NCBI GenBank assembly: GCA_037893225.1
Contig: JAZGUH010000332.1
Location: forward strand, 248,001-312,000
DNA from: Hippasteria phrygiana
Taxonomy: Eukaryota > Echinodermata > Asteroidea > Valvatida > Goniasteridae
Length of the DNA stretch: 64,000 bases
Direction: 5' to 3'
Shown here piece after piece: positions 1 to 9,889 of this stretch. The notes beneath the pieces are model-generated. The model made no database searches. It was not told the DNA's origin and was given only the letters and a program-made list of their open reading frames with translations. The position numbers were made by a program, and so were the translations under genes. How positions within the stretch are numbered: the first letter of the stretch is position 1; each line of letters starts with the position of its first letter.

Positions 1-2430
1 CCTAAGGTTTTTAATTTTCTAAAAAACATCAGATTTTTTTCTTCGAAATTTTTAGACATTATCGTAAAACCACTGGTCTATACTGAAACCTTTTGCCACA
101 TTCAGCTGATTCTGGGCGGGCAGACTAGTCTACCGATCGTTTTATTTTCTGTCATGGACTTTGGCTCCCTCTATATACACTTTTTCTAGAGAAAAAAATC
201 ATGTGGCCATTGATTTGAGATGACGTCTAACATGGAGGCTCGATACAGGTTTCTTCTATATCTATTCTAAGATCGCTTCTCAGTTCGATCAAGGAACATT
301 GGTTAACCAGTGATCGATGGCCAGTCGAACTATGGTGTGACTGGTCCCCACTTCACCTGTCACAGTTAAGTACGACAAATGTTGCTGTTGATAACCAGCG
401 CAACCATGGCCTGCAGGTTCCAGATAGTCGACTATAGAAGCAGTCGACTAGGTAAAATTAGTTCAGCAATTGTCAACGATAACTATAGTCCTTGTTCAGA
501 CTTGTTCTAAATAAGCAAACTGAACGCATTTTAAAGATACAAAACAATCAACGTGATTTATTTTGAAAAGATAAGTATTTATGATTACACTTAAAACCGA
601 CGCATGGCGCAGAAAATATTTGTATTTCGATTATCCTTGACACAGTCCAAAAGTGATCAACATATTGATTGGCATCTCACTTTCCTGTAAATACGTCCTC
701 TGGTTTTCAAACTGAAATTGCAAAAGGTCGCCCTTCTTGCAGCAACAACATAGTCCTGGACATACTCGAGCTACTGCCCAACGCTAAAGTAGAATACAAA
801 TCCTAATAAAGAAATCATTGATTTTGACTGGATTCTTGGAGAGGCTTTTTCAAAACGAAATTTTATCTCCGGCGCTCCCCGTGAAGTGGGTCCGTGGATG
901 AACCGGCCACCTTTACTGGGCACCTACGCGCCGTGCCGCCGGGCACTCGGCGCGACTTTTCCGTCGGTCGAGAGCTTTTTGAGGAGGTCGCATACTGGTT
1001 ACTGTCGGCTTCAAACGGGTCTTTACCCGAAAAAGCTGTTGTGCGTTTGGTGTCGGGTTATAAGTCTCAACAAGCAGCACAGAACACTTATTATTTTTTT
1101 CGTAAGAGGGAGTGCCCAAATTAAGATGTAGCCACATCTTATGACCTAAAATGAGGGAAGCCCTAGCCGTAGCCAAAGCCATTTGAGAAATAACCCAGGG
1201 AGCCACCGATGTCACGTGTACTGCTGTGACGTCACAAGCAGAAAGAACATTTCTGTGGCCGGGGCCACGCCCTATGATATTTTCTGTGCTAAATTTCGAT
1301 AAACTACTAATAAACTAAAATACACAAAAATCTTAAATTTATAGCATTTTTATATTTTTGATGTTGAGAACATTTACCAAGAGTCTACGAAACTCAAACA
1401 CTTCAGAAACTGTCTCTATTTCATATATAGAAATCGTTTCATCTAAATCTCTGTTGGTATACAGACCTATTAAGCTATTTAAACTACGAAAAGATCTCTG
1501 ATATTTTAACATTTACACCTGCTGGCATGATGACAATATTTGATCTTGTATACTACATTGTTATTTGCAATTACGGCATTGTGAAGCACATAGTTATCGA
1601 GTCTGAACAGTGTGGGCAAACTGAGCGCTGTTATTAATTGGTTACACGATGTAATTGCATGCCTCGAGCAATACACGTCTATTATAGTCTAGTCTCCTCT
1701 TCGCGGAATTAGCAACATCGATTTTTGCTTTCGGTGTTACTGCCATGCCCCGCGGCTCTGACTAAAACATGATTTCGACTTCGCTATTCCGGTTTGAGCC
1801 TCACATAGAATTCAGTTTTTATTGACAGTCAATGTTGTTCTGTCTGAGCCATTATTCCTCCACTGGTCCGAGGTACACGGATCCTCCATACAACAGATGT
1901 GTTATCCAACATAGGCTGTGTGACGTCTTTGCCATCCTGCCAAAATTAGACCTGGAACGTGATAACAATGTGCCTTCAAGTGATGAAATCTGAACAGGGT
2001 TTGCGTTTTAAAGATGGCTTAAGCATGCATGGAGGAATCGTATATCGCTCCGAAAACTGAACCATGAAAGTAACATCCTTGTACTGCACGGCCAACTCGG
2101 GCTGTAAATCATCCAATGTCCATCATCTCAGCAAACCCGGGGAGATAAACATTTTTGTCAACACTGATCTTATAACGAGCCTGGTAGAGGTGTCCTGCTT
2201 GACAGACTCAGGTCTGATATTTGTGGTCAGTTTGTGGATAATTACCTTGCCAGAGCACAATGCAATAATCTGTTTATTTCTTTTGTTTTAATACGCAAAG
2301 ATGTCTCGTCTATCGACGAACGGACAAGCGCAATGTACTCAGTCGTGTTGTTCTTTGGTCTACATGATTCAGTGTTTGTACGTTGTTCGGAGATTTGAAT
2401 AGACAACATTAAAGTAATAAAAGTGTGGCA
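1..2430. other. Left flank, no gene identified
   Basis: No ORF here resembles a known family. A GC-richer patch at 870-1130 contains overlapping 76-100-codon ORFs on both strands, but none has a recognisable domain or splice context. The rest is AT-rich single-copy-looking DNA. Confidence 0.5.
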
Positions 2431-2479
2431 TTAGAATTAGATAAATTATTCAACATTATTTTCCATCTTTTTAGCACTA

Positions 2480-2560
2480 CAAATGTTCCTCTCTATAAAG
2501 CACCAAGGAACATTGTTGGGGATTGGCGCTATATAAATTCTTATTAAAAAATATTTTATT
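2480..2560 (+). repeat. Probable LINE/SINE 3' tail
   Basis: The phrase ggcgctatataaattcttatt followed by A/T-rich sequence matches the usual 3' end style of invertebrate non-LTR elements and their SINEs. Only the tail is recognisable. 2571-3535 shows nothing else. Confidence 0.4.
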
Positions 2561-3535
2561 AACGTTTGGTGTTTTCCTGTAGGATTAAAAAAAAATTATC
2601 GCATCTGATGGCGCATTAATTTATAACTGTCGTTTCTGACCAGTCACATTCTATTGAAATGTGGTGTTGCTTATGGCTTATTTGGGCCTAATCAGGGGCT
2701 ATAAATCTTCAGCCAAGATTTTTAATTTGTTTACCGAGAAATAGCGATAACAGGTAGACATGAAAATTACCATTTAAAGATGAACGTATCATGTATTCTA
2801 TACCACAGTTCAAAACGATCAATGTTTGATTATGCAAGTGAGTGACATGACATAGTACAGCCAACACAGGTATGACAAATTTGATGACATGAGTGGGACT
2901 TGAACTAAAGTGTTTAAACAGCGAGGAAAGCACGTCTGCCCTGTACCGCCCCTGATAAACTCCTCCACACCACACCACCACGGAAACGGTAAGTATACCA
3001 GTATAGTTGGTGTGAACACGACACCTGTCTATGATCACTTCGCGTTCGCTGCGACGCTGCGACGAAGTAAACAGCTAGCAGCGCGCTGGCATGACAAAGC
3101 GTAAGTGATTTCTTTAGCAGTTATGGTCTTTGTCGCTCGTTAACGCCCGGGATTATTAAGGGGGATATCACCTGGTGACTGACATTCCTGACGGGTTAAA
3201 ACTGTCATGAACGTTATTTGGTGATAAATTGATTTGTCTGGAACAGAGTAGAAGCTGCCGTATGCCTAGAAGATATTTAAGACACCACTCAGTCTCCTAG
3301 TTTCATTTTCGACATATTTTCCTTTCCCAGAACGCATTCGAAATGTGAAGATCCAGGTGAATCGTGTGGCCGTATGGTCCAAAATGAAATATATTTTTAG
3401 AATATAGTCATCAGGGGCAGATCGGAGGTCTACCTCTATTTTATGCTAATATTTGTTTTCCTTTTCCACTTTAAGTACCAGTGTCCATCTAGGTGCTTCT
3501 CTGCAAATTTAACCTTATAACGCCACTGCATGGGC

Positions 3536-3880
3536 TGGATAGTCTCGCACTTTTCTTCTATGAGATTCGAGTTTCGAGTTGATGACTTTTTCGGATTGAC
3601 GCTTATGGTTTCGAAGCAAGCTTCCAATTTTGACTTCACTTTTCGAGTTTCGAGTTGACTTTTCGAGTTTCGACTTGACATATCCAGTTAATTTTTCGAG
3701 CATGAGTCGACTTGTTTTTTCGAGTGCCGAGTTGATTTTTCAATTTCGAAAGTCATCTCGAAAATGGAAAACTGAACTCGAAACTCGAATCTAAAAGTCA
3801 ACTCGGAACTCAGCAAGGCCACTCGAAACTTAAAAATCAACCCGATACTCGAAAACTTAACTCGAAATTCAAACAAGAAG
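3536..3880. repeat. Inverted minisatellite (fold-back) with TTTCGAGTTGA-type units
   Basis: The left arm (about 3560-3735) repeats ttcgagtttcgagttgac-type units. The right arm (about 3765-3870) carries the complement, such as aactcgaaactcgaa. Between them lie mixed units. The outer edges share an inverted TTTTCTTCT / AGAAGAAAAA sequence. The whole could fold into a long imperfect hairpin. No clear target-site duplication was found. Confidence 0.65.
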
Positions 3881-4051
3881 AAAAACTCTTGGCTATAGCT
3901 CTAACCTAAAATTACAATTAAGGTTTTTGTGAGTCTTACGTATAACTGGAATTAAACAGCAAAACTGCCCTAGAATGTTGAAGCCTTCAGCCTCACGCCG
4001 AAGTTATTCAATGCTGCGAAACGGGCAAGGTCTAAAGGTGGCCAGTGATCA

Positions 4052-4490
4052 ACATCTGCCTTTCAAAACAATATTAAATTATCTGGTCCTAAAATATGGA
4101 ATACTTTACCGCTGTCTCTCAAAGGATCAAGTTCCTACGCTACTTTCAAATGTAAACTAAAGTTATACCTTCTGTAAATATTATACCTGTTCATTTGTAT
4201 ATTATATAATCCTGTTTAACCCATCTTCGGTCGATTCTCCATCCTTATTGCCCTATTTTCACATTATATATTCCACTTCTGTATTTATAAATTGTACATA
4301 CACTGTATAACTTATGTTTCTAAATGTTTACTTGTTTTTGTATGTGTTTTGTTATGTATGGCATTGCCTTACACAAGCTTTCGCTTTTTAGGTTTTGCCT
4401 CCTCTTCCTGACTTGATTTTCGTATTTGTATTCTTTTATATCTGTTGTGAATTACCATGAAGAGGAAATAAATGTTGTTGAACAAAATAT
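4052..4490 (+). mobile_element. Non-LTR retrotransposon (LINE) 3' end fragment
   Basis: A frame ending at 4177 reads SGPKIWNTLPLSLKG, then YATFKCKLKLYLL and stop. This is the typical C-terminus of jockey/CR1/L2-type LINE ORF2 (GPKxWNxLP...FKxxLKxyLL). A T-rich 3' UTR follows, with AATAAA at 4467-4472. Everything upstream of about 4050 is lost or frame-broken, so this is a dead 5'-truncated copy. Confidence 0.75.
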
Positions 4491-4494
4491 ATCT

Positions 4495-5460
4495 GTAAAT
4501 GAGACCCAGCTGTTATTTTTTTAATTACTCGAATGTTAAAAAATACACGATAACAATATTCTTTGCACACCCGACTTTTTAAGAGCGACAACCAGCTCCC
4601 TCTGCAAAACATGACAATGTGGATTGGATTATATAATTAGTGATTCTCGTACAAAATAGACGGATCAGAAGATGGATGGTCCCGAGGGCCAAGCCATGGC
4701 GCCGCAGATTTCACCACTCGGGGGGAAACTTATGACCCAACATCGCACCGACCTCTAATGTAATAACCGATCGGGCCAGACCGTGCATGCCAGACGAGTG
4801 CCGGCATCTGGCCGAATTAACCAGGGGGGGGGGGGGGGGGGGGGATGAACAGCGTGTTTTTGCAAAGAACATGGAGAACGATCGCCGTTAGATGACAGAT
4901 TGTGTACTACCCAAGACCCTAGGACGCACAGGTGGCTCTGATGAAAGCTAAATCGCCCCACGGGCATTCTGAATTGGATCCAAATGCTGATCAGATTGTC
5001 CGTGGCCTCACACAAAAAGATATCTCCATTTCGGTGTTTGTTTTTTTTCGTTCCCTGAGTGAACTTCCCATAATAAACGAGTTTCACATCTAAAATTAGA
5101 GATTGGGCAAATGTTGACTCTCTTCAGACGGAGAAACGTTTCGTGTATCAATTTCCCTGGGCCTGAAGTCAATACCACAGACACTAGAAGGTCATATAAT
5201 ACGAAGCCTTCGTAGGTTTCAATCTATACGCACACAACCAATGGTCAGTCAAAGAATAAATGCGCCTTTTCTTGATCAACGACAATTATATACTGATGTT
5301 AGCTGAACGCAATTAACACGTGTTCGTAACGTCAATTGTCCGTGAAACCGTTTTCAGGCGGGTGAGACACATACAAACATTACCGGGGATAATTCATCAT
5401 TTCTCAGACACCGAGTGCTAGCAATTATGTTGGCCCAAGTGGGGACGATGACCGTTTTGG
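4495..5460. other. Unassigned region with an 18-G homopolymer
   Basis: Apart from the G run near 4826-4844, nothing recognisable was found. Small ORFs here have no coding character. Confidence 0.4.
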
Positions 5461-5481
5461 GATAGTGCGTTGCATGCTATA

Positions 5482-5732
5482 CGCATGCGCAATACGTCTG
5501 AGTCCTGTAAAGAGCCACCAGTACGCCAGTTTGCTTCGTAATTATGGATGCAGACGACAGAAGGCCCACAAAGGCCAATGGTAGATGTCCAAATGTAAAA
5601 AAAGAAAAAACACCAATAAATAAGGGCTTCAAAATGACGAAAGACGAAGATGAAGCCGTTGGGAGCAAATGTCTTCCTGAACAGTTCTGCGCCTCTCATT
5701 TTGCACAGTGCCGGCGAACACTTGCACCGTAG
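5482..5732 (+). promoter_or_regulatory. NRF1-like site and short hydrophilic ORF
   Basis: CGCATGCGCA at 5482-5491 is a strong match to the palindromic NRF1 core. 52 bp further, at 5544, an ATG opens a 62-codon ORF (MDADDRRPTKANGR...) that is lysine- and acid-rich. A GTAGAT after AATG at 5579 could be a donor. No downstream exon was recognised, so this is at most a candidate first exon. Confidence 0.25.
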
Positions 5733-6900
5733 CGCCCTCTAGAGACGAGACACAGGCCTAGGCACTGCAAAATCGATGTACGGAAAAACAAGCGAGATGG
5801 TTTACGGATCTCTCTGACACCAATGGCCCAATTCCCGCCATATTTCGAGTACATCACAAGACTTCTCCAGACATTGATTTTTCCCCTTTTCCACTTATTT
5901 TTTTTCAGTTAACGATCGCGAGACGTAGCCGCCACCAAGAGACCACCATTGACATTTCAAGTTGGCGTTAAACCTCCGCGGGGTTCCTGAAAAAGACACG
6001 GAGGGCCAGATCGCGATCAGTGTTCCAGCCGCTGGTTCGCTCCATCCAACAGGCGGAATCTGGTGTGTGAACCAAGGCATGGATCACTGATCGCGATAGG
6101 GATTCGTGTGAAACAAACAGGCCCGGAGAGAGCAGACAAAGCCTAGCGTGCCCGGTCGAAACACCACGCTGGACATCCCCGGGCGGCAATCTATCCATGG
6201 CCCGGACGGGTCGGTATAACCGTCTCGTAAAATCGACCTAATTGGGGCTAGTCCGACTTCAGTTTGGATCACAAGTCTTGTTGATGGCAAAGGCCAAAAA
6301 TCCCCAGCGAATCCAACCATTTCTTGAGTTTTCAGTGGACCGTGACAGCTGTGTAAAGATAAGAACCACTCGGGAATTAGGAGGATACAATTCGGTTACT
6401 TCACTTCTCATCCACTATTGCACATAGGACGTCATGGGTGTGCTTGATATGTAATACACTTCTGATCATATCAGAAAGATCAGGTATCAGGTGGCTACAG
6501 CTAATCCATGAGTAGGATCACTCTGTATACTCATGAGTATTTAATTTTGACACAAATTAATACCAGGCATCATTATACCTGAAAGTACTTTCACGATAAA
6601 TATTTGCCGGATAACAGTTACCATTACTTGAAATCTTAACATTTTGTTACTCTCACACTTGATCGCCGATATGAAACAGTATGACCGTTCACGCGGACAC
6701 ATCGTATGGCCAACTTTCACGGAGGTTTTTGTCACATAAAAAAAACGTGGCAGGTGTTGTATTCAACCCTTTCGTCTCATTTAAATTTCATGAAAAAGTC
6801 CATAAAGTGCGTCTTGAACTCGTTAGCCACCCCAAGCGCTTTCATTCAATCGCACACAAACCCCGAGTCGGAAATAATTTGCACTGCAACGGGTTCGTTA
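5733..6900. other. No recognisable gene
   Basis: GC-richer sequence at 5900-6240 has several overlapping minus-strand ORFs without family resemblance and two nearby copies of gatcgcgat. Nothing else is supportable. Confidence 0.4.
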
Positions 6901-6902
6901 CG

Positions 6903-7154
6903 CGCGTAAGCACTGATCTCTATGTAAACTGGATAGCGGCGGTTCGAGTTAAGGCCACCGTCCGCCATGTTATCACTCCCAATACAACAGGTTTTCCAAC
7001 CTTGTCCCCAGGGTCTCTGTTATCTTCGTTCTCCTTACATAGCGACCAATGGTAAATTGGGAGTGGTAATATGGCGGGTGCTGGCTTCAGTTGCTTGTAC
7101 AACGCGCAATGGCCAATGAGCTATCCAGTTTATATAGAGATCAGTGCGCGAAAG
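6903..7154. mobile_element. hAT-like MITE (236 bp) with 8-bp target duplication
   Basis: 26-bp terminal inverted repeats beginning CACTGATCTCTAT (6911-6936 and 7121-7146) match at 25 of 26 positions. The flanks are CGCGTAAG (6903-6910) and CGCGAAAG (7147-7154), 7 of 8 identical, as expected of an old hAT target-site duplication. A second, internal inverted repeat (ccgccatgttatcactccca against its complement near 7055-7078) strengthens the fold. No coding capacity. Confidence 0.75.
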
Positions 7155-7486
7155 TCAGGGTTACGCAATATCGTTCGATTAGCTATCACGTGATACAGGA
7201 GGGCTGTCCCGGTGTCAGCCACCACACACCAATAAAATGAAGCTGCTACATAGTCTTGCATAGTAAAAACAAGTTACCAGTCAACACTCCATGTGGTTTT
7301 CATGCTAAGCAAACAACTGAGTACCAGTTACAATCAACCATCGTGAACAAAAATTACTTGGTAACCGTTTTTATCGAGAAAGAATTTTCACGATCAGCAA
7401 TTTGTTGTGCTCCGTGAAATTTTCCCCAGTACCCTATAGCTACTAAGCGAGCGGGTAGCAAGCGGGTCGCTGTGACTGCCGAGAGC

Positions 7487-7767
7487 CGCATGCGCAGTGA
7501 AGTAAGCAGGAATTACAGCCTGATATACGTTTCAAGATGGCGAGGAACTTGACACGACGGCTGAGCCACCGTTTTCGATTAGCTTCATTTCATGGCTTCC
7601 CTGAGAGTAGGCTACATCCCGTGTCCGCACGGGGAAGGAACTCAAACGCACCCATCAACAGATTGTGTCAAAATGTCCACTTCATGTATTCAGTTTGCCG
7701 TTCACGATCAAACCTTAACCAACAAACACGCCTGACAGTTTGTATACCAGTCCCTTCAAATTTTTAA
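7487..7767 (+). promoter_or_regulatory. Orphan NRF1/YY1-type promoter with presequence-like ORF
   Basis: CGCATGCGCA (7487-7496) is an NRF1-like site. 40 bp on, AAGATGGCG (7534-7542) is a YY1-like element that includes an ATG at 7537. The ORF it opens reads MARNLTRRLSHRFRLASFHG, strongly basic and lacking acids until residue 23, like a mitochondrial presequence; a possible donor (GAGA|GTAGGC) lies near 7607. This is the usual plan of a mitochondrial housekeeping gene start, but no downstream exon was recognised. Confidence 0.35.
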
Positions 7768-8261
7768 AAATCGGGTGGGGCTGTTCACCCTTCCCTAAGC
7801 CTACAGACGTTATCACGGCACAGTTTGACACCGAACTCAATAAAAGGAGTTCATTTCCATTCGGTTACGGCCCGACATCGCGTGCGTCAGTCCGTTCGTA
7901 CGTCCGCCCGGGGCTGACGGCGTCACTCAAACCTGATGCCTCGCACCCAACCCTCGATCTTTCGGGTAAAATGGGTCAGCTATATCGCGTATTGTGTCAG
8001 CCCAAGGACAAATACATACTTTGCGTGCAAGATACGCTTTAAACTGTTGGGTGACAATCTGTTGACTGTTTTATGACGTCCATTGTCCCGCAGGTTAAAA
8101 CCAAATTTAATATTACTAAATGATTCTGTACGCTGATTTGAACAAAAAGTAAATATAGCCAATAAAATTTAACTGTACGCTTATATACCTTCAGGTAACG
8201 CACAGACTCGTTTTACTGTACTTCGAAAGGATACCCAGCACGATTTGGGGCATAGGGGTAA

Positions 8262-8405
8262 CTCCCCTCCCACCTTGTCCCTATACCCTAAGCACACTCC
8301 AGACATGCACTAGATTTCTTAAATGAATTCCTGAGATTCCGGGAACACAATGACCAACACAAAGGTGGGGGGGTTCCCTTTCCCTATATCTTGCTTCATC
8401 ATGTT
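8262..8405. repeat. Interspersed repeat, copy 1 (gaattcctgagattccggga family)
   Basis: From ccttgtccctata through gaattcctgagattccggga and a G-run to ccctatatcttgcttca, this matches 62736-62880 in the same order and orientation, with ~40 bp near-identical in the core. The family is unknown to me and the ends are undefined. Confidence 0.6.
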
Positions 8406-8540
8406 CGAAAGAGTTCCCACGACAAACATGAGACATGCACTCAACACTTTAAGTTCCTTTACTCTGATGGCAGATGACTGAGAACGCCCCCCCCCCCCCC
8501 CCCCCCACCGCATGTATGTTTTCAGTTGGGCAGTAACAAT

Positions 8541-8722
8541 TACAGTCAAACACCTTTATAACAAGGTCCTTGGGACTTTACAATTTACCTTGTTATGACA
8601 GGTACCACCTTGTATTATCAGTAATGGAAAACAAAGAAAAACAGAGACTCAGGACCTATTTTTTCCTTGTTATAAGCAGGATGTTGTATTAACAGTACTC
8701 TTATTATCAGTGTTCGACTGTA
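8541..8722. mobile_element. Tc1/mariner (pogo-like) MITE
   Basis: The ends are TACAGTCAAACACC and, inverted, TACAGTCGAACACT, with a TA at each edge as in Tc1/mariner target duplications. Internally it repeats the ccttgttat theme typical of pogo-derived MITEs. 182 bp, no coding capacity. Confidence 0.65.
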
Positions 8723-9434
8723 TTATCTAACGTTCCTCTGTGTGGTTCCTCCTTGGGAAAAAAAGTGCACCCCTGGTATCCCTGCAAATGTGACGGTCAC
8801 CCGATGCTGTATGTAAAAAGTGACTACACCCCAAACACGTGAACTATGGTTACAGATGCACAAGGAGGACTTTGGAATATTACTGTTCATGTACTGAAAA
8901 ATTACAATGGAAACAAAATGCAATAAACAGAATAGCTCTGGTACCAACCGAAGGAAGAACTTCCAAGTGCACACAAACTTACGACCACATGTTTACATGC
9001 ATTTCAATTTAGTTTTACCGTATGCCAAGTATAACCAACGAAAATCTTCCATCACTGAAAAGGTACTACTGAGAAATGGGCTCAAAACAACACTTTGTTT
9101 TCATTGTGTTCCCATGCCACGATGAAGTTCGGGCATGTGAGAACTTTGACAGAGCTTTGGCTCGTCAACCACGCCTGGGTGATTCTGGAACCAGCCTAGT
9201 GGGACCATCATGCTGGTCTAGTAACATTTGTGGCAAGTGTAGAGCGACCAGTGGCATACAGATCTGGAGTCGTTCACGCCTGCATAGGCCTAATATATGG
9301 GCATGTGCAAGTGTGTTACGAATCATCCATTGGTTAACCAATAGGCATAAGCACCGCCCTTCTCGTATTGACCAATCACAATCGCACGCGCCACACGTTC
9401 GACACTGTAATGGATCGGTCTGCAGTCTTTGCTC

Positions 9435-9889
9435 AAACGTGTGTTACGGCCCATTATGTCCGCATGGCCCATTATGTCCGCGCGCTTTTTCAGGCCCATT
9501 ATGTCCGCCCCATTGTGTCCATAGGCCCATTATGTCCGCCCCATTGTGTCCGCAGGCCCATTATGTCCGCCCCATTGTGTCCGCAGGCCCATTATGTCCG
9601 CCCTATTGTGTCCGCAGGCCCATTATGTCCGCCCCATTGTGTCCGCAGGCCCATTATGTCCGCCCCATTGTGTCCGCAGGCCCATTATGTCCGCCCCATT
9701 ATGTCCGCAGACCCATTATGTCCGCAGACCCATTATGTCCGCCCCATTATGTCCGCCCTATTTTGTCCGCAGGCCCATTATGTCCGCCCCATTGTGTCCG
9801 CAGGCCCATTATGTCCGCCCTATTGTGTCCGCAAAAAACGTGCGGACATAATGGGCCATGCGGACATTAATGGGCCGTAACAAACGTGC
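9435..9889. mobile_element. Fold-back-type element with minisatellite body, 8-bp target duplication
   Basis: The element (9443-9881) begins GTTACGGCCCATTATGTCCG and ends with its inverted counterpart; the inverted ends span about 40 bp. Flanks AAACGTGT and AAACGTGC match at 7 of 8 bases. The body is a tandem array of cccattatgtccgc and cccattgtgtccgcagg, alternating as a 31-bp higher-order unit repeated about nine times. Long plus-strand ORFs across it only reflect the array. It interrupts a CCAAT- and GC-box-containing stretch (9330-9420). Confidence 0.75.

Noticed and set aside
870..1215. Overlapping ORFs on both strands, one ending FTGSAGDKISF on the minus strand (a faint echo of a CFAP58 tail)
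   Set aside because: The ending resembles an FTGGGF-type tail only loosely. No acceptor in the required phase was found, and it would imply a 16-kb last intron.
9076..9880. Plus-strand ORFs of 264 and 170 codons with repeated cysteine/histidine/proline blocks
   Set aside because: They run through the cccattatgtccgc array in all three frames because the unit structure lacks stops. They start outside it in non-coding sequence and match no family.
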